NCBI GenBank assembly: GCA_030765055.1
Contig: CM060953.1
Span: forward strand, 181,351,239 to 181,415,238
Direction of reading: 5' to 3'
Source of the DNA: Mantis religiosa
Taxonomy: Eukaryota; Arthropoda; Insecta; Mantodea; Mantidae
DNA: 64,000 nt
Position 1 is the first letter of the stretch, and each line of letters starts with the position of its first letter. Positions 46,385-58,100 of the stretch are shown here, piece after piece. The position numbers and the translations under genes are program-made. Under the pieces are notes generated by a model that was given only the letters and a program-made list of their open reading frames with translations, was not told the DNA's origin and ran no database searches.

Positions 46385-49300
46385 GTAATTGTTATGTTGT
46401 ATACTACTGTTTAAATTCCATATGTAACTCATTACTCTCAAGTTATTTTATAATTTGTACCGTTTTTTCTCTAATTTGCACACCACTATCTGTAAAAGGG
46501 GTTTCTTATCACTTACATTGGATGACTAATGCAAGAAAGGTTTCACAAGCTATCACTTCTGTTGCAATGCCTAAATTGAAATCTCTTTCACAATCTATTC
46601 ATTTGGTCTCCACCCTCTTTGTATTCTTTTGCAAACTATGTATGTGCAGCTGAGCATTGTGCATGCAAGTCCTTTGACAAAATATAGAAATTCTTTTATT
46701 TACTGTATTTATGTTTGCTCTTGCTGTTTTAACACTATTTGAATTTGGCTAAGTTTTTTATTTATTTATTTTTTTTTAAAGGCAGTGCTTGATGTTAAAT
46801 TACCTAAGCAGTTGTCTACTGTAAAACTTATTTCTGTTACTGTTTCTGCTACTCTATACAGAGGTTCATATATTCAAATCCTGGTGCATGCAATCATTTG
46901 AGCCCATGGTAAAGGTTAGAAAGAAATGAAATAAAACATCCACTGCATTAGGTATGAATCTTTGCTGGCAGAGTTTCATTCAGGAGCAGTTGCTGCAATT
47001 TTGTTCAGTTTTTAATTTAAAAAATAAAAATAAATATAGTAAACATTGGGAAAAAATTGTTTGAAAGAGAATCGGAACTGAAAAATTCAATGCCAGAGTC
47101 AGGATTTGAACTTCAGATCTACCATTCTATGTGCAATTGCTCTATCTCTGACCTACCATGGCAATGTGTCGTTAAGACATTAAATTACCTAACTTTCCCT
47201 GTAGACCATTAGGAAATCACATTTTGAGATCACATACTTCAATGGTTGGTTGGTTGGTTGGTATCTAATGTTGAGCACTTGATAATAAAATCATTCGCTC
47301 TCTTGCACTCCAATATTTAGCGGGAAGGTTGATCTCTTCTATAAAAGCTGGACAGTGGATGAGGTGATTTTTATCCATATCCTCATTTAGATTGCAGAAA
47401 GGGCATTTAGGTGAATCTGTGTAGGTGTTTATTTAGGCAGTCATGTCCTGTTAGTAATCTGAATATTGCCAGTGCAGATTTTCTTTGTAATGAAGCAATG
47501 TTATAAGTTTGTAGATTTTCCCATTCCTTTCCAGATGTTTTTATGGTGTATTCTTCCTTAAGTTGTTTGATATATTTATTTGAAATAATTCTTTTGATAG
47601 AGTGAAAGATACTTCAATGGTGACTGACAATTTGTAAGTTACGTGTTATTTGGAGGAATTTAGTAACAGTGACATCCAATTCCTTTCTTGGAAGTGTTGA
47701 AAACAGTGTTGTTATGATAAATTAACTTTAAAGAGAGTCGATTAAAGACACTAGACAACACTTACTTTTAAATTTTTCCGGAACATGTTTCTGAGGCTTT
47801 GCCTCTATCATCGGCCGGCTCTCGACTGGTTCTCGTTGGTGTAGCTGACGATATTTTGTCACCGGTCTCCTCTGGTGGCGGTTCAAGGAACTTGCTGAAC
47901 AAATCTTTCTGGGGGATGTCGAAATTGAATACTTTGTTCCTATTTTTTGAAATGAAGATTTGTTCCCATGTGGATAGTTCTTGTTTTCCTGATGTATGTT
48001 TTAGTAGTTTTGGTTCTGGATTTATGTTGTGGTTTTTTTCCCAAAAATGTGTGGCAACTGCTGATTTTTCTAATTGTTTGTATTTTATGTTTCTAAAGTG
48101 TTCCTTTGCTCTTGTTTCTAAATTTCTTTTGGTTTTTCCAATATAAATTTGACTACAGTCACAGCATTCAATTTGATATATACCAGATTTTTTGTTAGAT
48201 GGAATGGCATCTTTGATGTTTGAGCAAATTAGGTTTTTTAAGGAGAAATGGTTGACTGGTGCTAGTTGAATATTTTGTTTTTTGAAGACTTTTTTGAATT
48301 TATCATTGGCCCATGGATGGTAAGTGAATTTTTTGAAAATCATATTAGTTTCTGTAGCTGAGAGAGTTGTGGTTTCCTTTAGTAGCTTCTTCTTTTTTGC
48401 TAAGCTCACTTTTTTGTCCACTAATGATTTGGGAAAGTTATTTTTTTGTGCTATTTCAATTATTTTGTTGTATTCTGTTTGTATTCTTCTGCTGTGAGAG
48501 GGATGTTTACCAGTCTGTGTGCAACAAGATCCCACAAACAGGCAATCTTTAATAGTTTAGCACACAGACTGGTCAACATCCCTCTCACAGCAGAAGAATA
48601 CAAAACAGAATACAACAAAATAATTGAAGTAGCACAAAAAAATAACTTTCCCAAATCATTAGTGCACAAAAAAGTGAGCTTAGCAAAAAAGAAGAAGCTA
48701 CTAAAGGAAACCACAACTCTCTCAGCTACAGAAACTAATATGATTTTCAAAAAATTCACTTACCATCCATGGGCCTATGATAAATTCAAAAAAGTCTTCA
48801 AAAAACAAAATATTCAACTAGCACCAGTCAACCATTTCTCCTTAAAAAACCTAATTTGCTCAAACATCAAAGATGCCATTCCATCTAACAAAAAATCTGG
48901 TATATATCAAATTGAATGCTGTGACTGTAGTCAAATTTATATTGGAAAAACCAAAAGAAATTTAGAAACAAGAGCAAAGGAACACTTTAGAAACATAAAA
49001 TATAAACAATTAGAAAAATTAGCAGTTGCCACACATTTTTGGGAAAAAAACCACAACATAAATCCAGAACCAAAACTACTAAAACATACATCAGGAAAAC
49101 AAGAACTATCCACATGGGAACAAATCTTCATTTCAAAAAATAGGAACAAAGTATTCAATTTCGACATCCCCCAGAAAGATTTGTTCAGCAAGTTCCTTGA
49201 ACCGCCACCAGAGGAGACCTGTGACAAAATATCGTCAGCTACACCAACGAGAACCAGTCGAGAGCCGGCCGATGATAGAGGCAAAGCCTCAGAAACATGT

Positions 49301-51815
49301 TCCGGAAAAATTTAAAAGTAAGTGTTGTCTAGTGTCTTTAATCGATTCTCTTTAAAGTTAATTTAAGTGACATCCAAATTAATTCATAACACTATTTGAT
49401 CAGTTTTTCACACTACATCAATTTTAATTCCTCAAACAGTTACAATTTTAATGGTATTTGCAAATAGCTGAGTACAAATGGTGTTATAAATTTATTTGTA
49501 AGCAAGTACAGTAAAACCTCATTAACCCAAACCAGTTTTAGGGAAAAAAAAGTATGTTTAGGGTAATAAATGAAGACTTGTTTTACAGATGATAAATTGC
49601 TATTCTCAGTAGGTACATTGCTTGAATTCTCTTGCCAGCGGGCAAATTCATTGCACTCACCCCACCTGCTTGGGATCAGGTTAGAAGAGAAACTTTGTTA
49701 AAGTGAGGGAAAAAAAAATTGTGGCTTGATATGTGTGACCTGCCAGGTAAAAGAAAAAAAGGTTGTTGAAGAAAAAATAAGCGTGGAAGATTTTATAGAA
49801 ATGTTTAAAAATATAGATTCCATTTTTGTAATTTAGGTGCTTCAACGTTAAGTCATGTCGGACGATGGATGAAATGGGTGAAATGATGCTCAAATGAGTC
49901 CGAGGTCCATGGAGCTTAGAGTTACCCGACATTCGTCTAACAGGATAAGGGAAAAACCTGGAAAAAACCTTATCCAGGTAATTCGCCCTAACCGAGATTG
50001 GAACTCGGATATAGATTGCTGTTCTGATTATTAATTTTTAGATGAGTCTTATTTATTAAACATCTGCTTCACTTTCGTACCTATTTTGAGGACATGTTTC
50101 GCAAATCATCGTTTGCATCTACGGTTCTTATGCGACTAAAGCTTGATCCAGCGGTGTGGGTAATTCCGGGGTTGCTGCTGCCATCTGTTGATTTAGTGAT
50201 GAACTTAAATGTGGGATTCTCTTCTGGCGGGATTTCAAAGTTCATTAGTTGGTTTTTATGTTTTTCTATGTATATCCTCTCCCATATGACGAGTTCACTA
50301 TGTTTTTGTACGTATTTTAGTAATTCTGTGCTATCTTCAATTTCATGATTTTCAGACCAGAAATGAGCTGTTATTTCGGACTTATCAATATTTTTGTATC
50401 TTAAGTGCCTGAAGTGTTCTTTCTTTCTAGTGCCTATGTTTCTTTTTGTCCTCCCTATGTAAATTTTTTCACAGTCTTTACACTTAATCTTGTAAATGCC
50501 TGACTTTTCCTCTGGTTTTATCTTATCAGTATTATTACTGTGAAGTAGGTTTTTAATGTTGTAATTGTTTTTTGGTGCCAAGAGTCGTAGATGCAAACGA
50601 TTTGCGAAACATGTCCTCAAAATAGGTACGAAAGTGAAGCAGATGTGTAATAAATACGACTCATCTAAAAATTAATAATTTTTCGCTTCACTGTGGTGTT
50701 CCAATACAGTTAAATCTCGATATGCTGTTCTGATGTTGATGAAGACATTGACAATTGGTTGCAAATCTACAATGATGGAGGTTATACACCGATTACAGAG
50801 GAAGGCATTATTGCTTCATGCATTGTTACTGAAAATGAAGAGTATTCAGATTCAGACAGTCTTGATGGGCCACGCACAAGTAATAACAGACATAGGGAAA
50901 TTGATGCTTAATTTTGAGAATCAAGCTGAAACATTACCAAATAAAATTCTAATGTTAAAGTGGATGCAAGATGGCGCTGTTTGTAAACGATATGCCAAAG
51001 TCAGAAGTTCACTGCTTTTTTTTTACTACCGTTTAGTTTGTAGCTACATTGTGTACAGTGCATATATGTATAGGCTATTACAGTACATACTGTGTGTATG
51101 TGTTTAGGTGAAAGTGTGGCAATAGTAATTTCTAAAGTCCATTAAAAATATTTTGGTGCTGTGCAAGTTTTTTATAGTTTTTCCGTCATATCCTGGATAA
51201 ACCAGGTTTTTGTTAACTAGGATAGGTCCTAGTCCCAGTTGATCTGGTTAAACGAGGTTCTACTTTATTTAGAAATTGTACAAATTATGAATTGTGTATA
51301 CATCTGTCTACATAGTTCAGTATTTATCTATGCATCATACATAAAATTGTTTGATAGGTTGAGTCAACAATAAAAAAATTCAATGCCATGGCCGGGATTT
51401 GAACCATGGATCTTCTGGTTTCCATCCAGTCGCTCTAGCCCATTGAGGTACCATGGCCAACGTGCCGTCCTGACATTAAGTTCTCTATTTGACTCGTATA
51501 TTTCCCCGGTAAACCTTTAGGGGCTCTTGCATTTGAGATACACCATTTGTGGCAACTTACTATCGTAAGTACTTGAGTCCCAGGCTTCATCATTTAACTC
51601 TTATTGTTTTAATTAATTGATGAAAATTTATAATTTCCTCATACTAGCCATATATAGGCTAAGGTTTTTGATAGATTGAGTCAACAAAAACCTTAGTCTA
51701 TATACGGCTAGTATGAGGAAATTCTTAATTTTCATTAATTATCTAAAATAATATTCTTTGTTAAAGTGTGCATTTTTTGGTAGGCATTTCAGTGGACTAA
51801 TAACAAAAGAACAGC

Positions 51816-51891
<76 letters not shown>

Positions 51892-51949
51892 TAATTAATA
51901 ATTAATAATTAATTAATAATAATTATTAATAATTAATTAATAATTAATT

Positions 51950-52025
<76 letters not shown>

Positions 52026-52086
52026 GATAATGATAATGATAATGATAATGATAATGATAATGATAATGATAATGATAATGATAATG

Positions 52087-52129
<43 letters not shown>

Positions 52130-55100
52130 TTAATACTCATATGTACCAATTATAGTTTTAAGTGCTCAAACTGTATGCAGAATTTGGCAAATGTGTTAAA
52201 TATGGTCTATACCAGATAATGCACACTAGCATGCAATGGAAAAATATTGAGCTCAATGCAGTGAAAACGTACTAATTTTTGGTCCCGCTGCAAAGTAAAC
52301 ATATGGTAGAAAGTTAACCCAATTAGCAAAGGGGTTCAAATTCTGTTAGGATGGCAGCTTCATGACAGGATTTTTTCAGGTTTTCCTCAGACATCATAAT
52401 TGTAAATGTCATGATGCTTTGGTGCTGTATGTTTCTCCAAATGGTCACTGCTTTTTATACTCTGGTTTGCCTCTCTGACCCTGTCCACCTGCAATCCAAT
52501 TGGTTCCTTCTCCTCCAATGGAAAGCCATTGTGCTAACAGGGTCTTCCATATTGTGCTGAGTGATTTGCCTGTCACGGTTTTAGATTGCTCCTTTCCTCA
52601 AATATTTCTATGCTTTCTTTCACTATTATGTGAAGGAAATTGTCACAAATAGCTAAAAGCTCTAAATTATCAAAGTATTGCTCAAAGTAATTACGAGGTA
52701 TGTCCAGAAAGTAAGTTCTGTTTGGCAATAAAATTAAATTGTGTACAGATTTAGAAAAATTATTTTTTGCACAACATTTTACGGCTCTTAAACTACTTTT
52801 CCACATAACTGCCAAAGTTTTGTTGGCATTTGTCATAGCGAGGCACAAGTTTTTGTACACCTTCATAGAAGTTTGCCGCCTGTGTCTTCAACCAGTTGGA
52901 AACATTCTCTTTCAGCTCTTTGTCATTGTTGAAGTATTGACCGCCAAGGAAAGATTTGAGATTCAAAAACAGATGAAAGTCGCTAGGAGCGAGGTCAGGG
53001 CTGTACGGGGGTGGTCAAACACGTCCCAGCCAAATCTCTATAGGATGTTTTTCGTAGCATTTGCAGTGTGTGGTAGTGCGTTGTCATGAAGAAACACAAC
53101 ACCTTTTGACAGCATTCCTCGGCGCTTATTCTGCATTGCGCGGTGCAATTTCCTAAGTGTCTCGCAATAAACATCTGCTTTCATTGACCACGCGGTAAGA
53201 AATCAATAAGTAAGATGCCTTTCCTGTCCCAGAACACTGTGCACATCATTTTTCGAGGTGTCAAGATTTGTTTTGGCTTAACCTTTGCTGGGGATGGGGT
53301 GTGCCTCCATTCCATTGATTGACGCTTACTTTCAGGGGTGTTGTAAGAAACCCAAGTTTCGTCTCCTGTGACTATCAAATTTTCCAATAAATTTCAATTG
53401 GTTTCACTTTCCTGGCATTCAGAAAACGAATCACAGATCTGATTTCACAAGCGGCAGGATTTTCAATGAACACCGACATTGTAAACAAGCACAACAAAGC
53501 ATGTGTGGCTGCCAGCGATCTCACAATGGCGCATGTTTCTTCTCCTTGATACAGAGTGTCTACCGTGCATGTGCGGAACTGCGATTGCGGCGCTGCAGCG
53601 GAGATCAATTGAAACAGAACTTACTTTCAGGATGCCCTTTGTATTACTCCTTTCCTTAAATATTTTTATACTTTCTCTCACCATTCTTTGAGAGAAATTG
53701 TTACAAATGGCCAGTTTGAGTCTATTGGGCCCAAGGGTAACCAGCAACTCAGTGTAGTATTAAGTATGCAAATGTATAATAATGTGTAATTAAAATGGAA
53801 ATAAAGATTACTTACAAATGACCATGCCGTGACTGAGTGGCTAGACCACTTGACTCTCACCAAGGAGGCCTGGGTTCAATCCTAGGAGTCTGCAAAGTGA
53901 GATTTGTGGTGGACGACACAGCGTGCGGTGTATTTTCTGCAGGATGTCATTTTGCCCACTCCATCTTATTCCACCGGTGCTCCATCTTCATCTCATGTAT
54001 CAGTTTCACTGCCTGTGGTGCCGCATGTAGTAAAAGCAGGCGTTAAGCATTACACATTGCATTGTCACAAATACCTAAAAGCTCTACATTACCAAAGCAT
54101 TGCTCGAAGTAATTATTGCTCCTTTCCTTAAATATTTCTATACTTTCTCTCACCATTCTTTGAGTGAAAATGTCACAAATAGCTAAATTTTCTAAATTAT
54201 TGAAGGAGCAATCTGAACTGTGACATGAGCAAACCACTCAGCACAATAAGGAAGACCTTATTAGCATGACAACCTCCCATTGGAGGAGAAGAAACCAATA
54301 GGATTACAGGTGGGCAGGCAAGGACAGAGAGGCAAACCAGAGTATAAAAGCAGTGACCATTTGAAGAAAATTTGCAGTCATCTAGTGAAGAGGCCTAGCA
54401 TAGTTTATGGTAAAACATTGGCAAGATTTGAATGCCAACAGCACGTGGCCCACACTGGAAGCTATAAAAAGAAGTGATGCATCTTTATAGTTGTGATTGT
54501 GTCTTACTCATTTTAAGGTTAAAATATACAGGTATACAGGATATGCAAGATTTAAACTGAGGCTTACGCAACTTATTAAATTGGTATACTGCATATTTTT
54601 TCTTCATCCATTTGTATTTCCTTGGAAACAACTCTAAAGTAAGGATTCTTTCCTGATGAGTAAGGTATAATGATGATGGTTGCATTACTACATTGGCAGT
54701 GGTTGAATATTCTTATTATTGGAAATTAATTGTTCTTTCACACTAGCTGTGTGTAGGACGCACTATGAAAGAGTAGAGCCAGACTGAAAAATTCAATGCC
54801 ATAGCCGGGATTTGAATCACGGATCTTCTGGTGTCCATCCAGCCGCCCTAAACCATTGAGCTACTATGGCCAAAATGAATTTTTCAGTCTGACTCTACTC
54901 TTTCATAGTGCATCCTACACACGTCTAGTGTGTAAAAACAATTAATTTCCATTAATTGTACCTAATAGTGATCCGAACTATAAAGCCCGGGCCTTGAAGT
55001 ACTTACAGCATAGTAAGTCGCCATTAAGGTAGTTGTCTCATGTGTTTTTGAGAACTCCTAGTGGTTTACCGGGAAAAACGCGAGTCAGTTGGAGAATTTA

Positions 55101-58100
55101 ATGTCATGTTGGCATGTTGGCCATAGTAGCTCAATGGTTTAGAGCGGCTGGACGGAAACCAGAAGATCCATGGTTCAAATCCTGGCTATGGCATTGAATT
55201 TTTCAGTCTGGCTCTACTCTTTCGTATTCTTATTAATGATCTAAAAATTTGTTTTATGTAAGAAATGAATTTTCTTACAAGGGAACTATCACTATGCTCA
55301 TACCTGTAGTCGCTTGAGAGTTTGATGGTATCATCTCTGCCCTATGTGGGGCCTGTGCACCAAAAATCTGCTGCAGAGTAGAACTGCAATGCCCAAAACT
55401 GAAAGATGAGTGCTGCATGTGATGACTTTCATGTTGCTGCTGGACATCCCTTGTCAGGTGTGCACCGGGTGTGGAGGATGGCGCTCCTTACATATGCTAT
55501 GTGTAGACTGCTGCCCGCAGGGGTAAATAATTACTCCTGTACAATGCTGTATTGTTATGCCTATATGATCCTATCTGGATACTTCCAGCAATACTGTGCA
55601 CATGATTTTTGGCATACCGGCTCCACATAGAGCAGAGATGGTGTCATCAAACTCTCAAGCGAATACAGATTTGTGCATAGTAATAGTTCCCTTGTTAGTT
55701 GTGGTGGTAACCTGATTGTATTTTTTCCATGCCATGTTTAGCAACCAGATGTAACATTAGAAGAAAAAAAGCTTCATTTCTCAGCTCATGGCCATGGTGC
55801 AAAAGGTCAACACAACTACGCTTTCGTGCTGGACTTCCACTCCTCCATTGATCCTGAGGTAAGAAATATTCAAGAGTAAGACTTGCATATTTTGAAAATG
55901 TTCTATGGTATGCATTCTGTAATAATATGTGAAGAAATTATTGAATATTCATACATTTAAGAAATTTAAGTTTAAAGTAATATGATGATGGTAAACTTGA
56001 ATTTGGCATATATAGAAAGGAAACACACACAGAAAATTTCATAAAATCAGATGAATATAACCCAAGACAACACAAGCATGATCTTATCAACAGTTTAACT
56101 TACAGGCTGGTTAATGTACCTTTAAACAAGATGGGGTGTATCAAAGAGTACAATAATATCATTCACATTGCAGAATATAATGGATTCAGTGCTGAATTGG
56201 TCAAAAAGAAAATTGATAAATTCAAAAGACAACAAAGTTGCAAACAAGTAGCTACTCTTTCCCCAAGCAATAAAACTTCATACAAAAAATTTACATATCA
56301 TCCCGAGCTACATACCTTTTCCAAAAAGTTTTCAAAGAGCACAATATTACTTATGCCCCACAGAACAAGTTTAGTGTACAACACTTTTTGAAATTACATA
56401 ATACAAAGGAGATGCCCACAGACAAAAATCAGGTGTGTACCGGATAAACTGCAAAGGCTGTGACAACTTTTACATTGGGAAAACTAAAAGGAACTTGAAC
56501 ATTAGGCTTAAAGAGCATTTTAGGAACATCAGGAACAAAGAAATAGATAAATCGGTGGTAGCGTACCATTATTGGAAGGAGAATCATGATATAGAACGAG
56601 AAATCCACTTATTAAAAAGTGTTCAAGGTCCAGCTGCATTAACGACATGGGAAAAAATCTTCATAAAGAAATATGAAAGAAAATTGTTTAATTTCAACAC
56701 TACCTTTAAAAAACACCCAAACTTCAAGTTCATCAAGATACCAACAGAGATGCACCTATCACCTCCAAGGAGTTCACCAGACCAACATCTATTGGTCAAC
56801 ATCAGCTGATGATGTTAGGAAGATCCTAACGAAATGCGTTCTAGGTAAATACTAGCAATAAGTGGAGTATTGAGTATTAGTTCGACTCAAAATTATATTA
56901 ATTTTGTGCTTCATTGTATCATAGTCCTTACACATTGGAATTAAGTTTAAAGGTTCACCAATCATATGTAAGCAATAACAAATGTCAACTAAACCTAATA
57001 TTACTTCTTGTATTGCAGCCAGCATGTGTGCCACTTGTGTACTTTAACTTGAGTTCTAAAATCTAATGGTTTAAACAGTCTGAATCAAGATGGCCCGTAT
57101 TTTGCCTACAAAATACTTGAACATCATTGTCCATACTCATGCATTACTTTCTGTTTAACTAACTTAAACAGAATTTAAGTTGCAAATGCCTGGGGCAGAT
57201 CCAGCATTGACACTGCAAACTCCTGTAAATAGTAAAAGGAGAAGCCATGTGTTTAGCCTTTTACTTAAGCTGTTGACTAATCTGGAAAAAAGCAATTATG
57301 AAAACTATAACTCACAGGCCCGATTTCACCTAGAGATGTTAAGACTTAACACCAGTTTAGCAATAGTTAAAACAAAAATTGCATTTCACCAACAAGTGTT
57401 AGCTTAACACTCGTGTTAAATCTCTTGTTAAACTAACAAGCCAAATTTCTGTTGTAAAGTCCTTAACAATTGCAAATGGTCAAGATGGCGGGCATGAGCA
57501 CAGCTGTTGATGTCGATTTGCTATATTTAAGACCGTCTAAATAGCATTCGTAATAGAATATGGCCTATGAGGGGAAATGATTTCGTGGAGCTATTGGAAG
57601 AAAATTTTCTGCAGAAGTATAGACTGTCGAAACAAGTTGCTATGAAGGTTACTGTGGAAGTACAAGAGGAGTTAGAACATACATAGAAAGGAATATGACG
57701 ATCTCGCCTTTGCTTCAAGTATTAATAACCTTGTGATTTTATAATTCACTGAATTATGTGGATAATACATTGTCCACCTCCAATCCTGAAACGTTCAAGT
57801 CACTTGTCCTTCTTCGCTCCTCATTTTAAATTTATGTAATACTGAGTTAGAATATGTATTGAAAGGAATATGCAGATCTCTCCTTTGCTTCAAGTATTAA
57901 TAACTTTGCGATTTTATAATTCACTGAATTTTGTGGATAATAAACTGTCCAGCTCCCATCTTGAAACATTAAAGTCACTTGTCCTTCGCACCTCGTTTTA
58001 GATTTACATAATACTGACAAAGTTGTTTCATGCGTGTAGTAGTGACACATGCCTTTGAATTAAATTTGTTTCTCTTTTACATTCACTGCATCCATCCTCT

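Larger units (their letters stand above)
47680..49366. mobile_element. PLE head-to-head inverted dimer (family P2) in one target duplication
   Basis: Two PLE copies of about 804 bp (47719-48522 minus, 48560-49364 plus) are nearly identical reverse complements joined 5' to 5' by a 37-bp spacer. The whole pair is enclosed by the perfect 11-bp duplication GTGACATCCAA (47669-47679 and 49367-49377). Each arm encodes the end of the RT, the linker and the GIY-YIG nuclease and ends with a hammerhead-like motif. Confidence 0.93.
49507..51266 (+). mobile_element. pogo/Tigger element, nested host for SINE1 and a PLE dimer
   Basis: The left end acagtaaaacctcattaacc and right end ggttaaacgaggttctact are Tigger-type inverted termini. 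The plus strand at 50730-50900 encodes DVDEDIDNWLQIYNDGGYTP, ITEEGIIASCIV and EEYSDSD, the acidic C-terminal tail typical of Tigger/jerky proteins. The rest of the transposase is gone. SINE1 (49838) and a PLE pair (50029-50723) sit inside. Confidence 0.65.
52437..54362. mobile_element. Foldback element with ~150-bp arms, tandem core, mariner and SINE nested
   Basis: The left arm 52437-52590 and right arm 54205-54362 are reverse complements: tggtcactgctttttatact with gagtataaaagcagtgacca, and caatggaaagcc with cctcccattggagg. Between them are about 110-bp repeats (52588, 53644, 54115) sharing ctcctttcct, aaatatttct and tttctctcacca. A mariner (52694-53641) and a SINE3 (53818-54062) interrupt the repeats. 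Class unknown. Confidence 0.65.
55999..56905 (+). mobile_element. Penelope-like element copy, 5' truncated (family P1)
   Basis: It starts in the RT C-terminus: LEFGIYRKETHTENFIKSDE, HKHDLINSLTYRLVNVPLNK (the LEFGIYRK-T-T motif is typical of Penelope RT). It then has a linker, the GIY-YIG domain and the 3' hammerhead motif. It shares its 3' 780 bp with the 42.05-42.83 kb copy. It lies in HACD3 intron 2. Confidence 0.88.

Noticed and set aside
48446..48560. Start codon giving a 289-codon protein across the PLE dimer centre
   Set aside because: The first ~30 codons come from the opposite arm and spacer; the true PLE frame is 5' truncated at about 48560.
51955..52149. His-Tyr repeat open frame
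   Set aside because: Translation of the TGATAA hexamer microsatellite.
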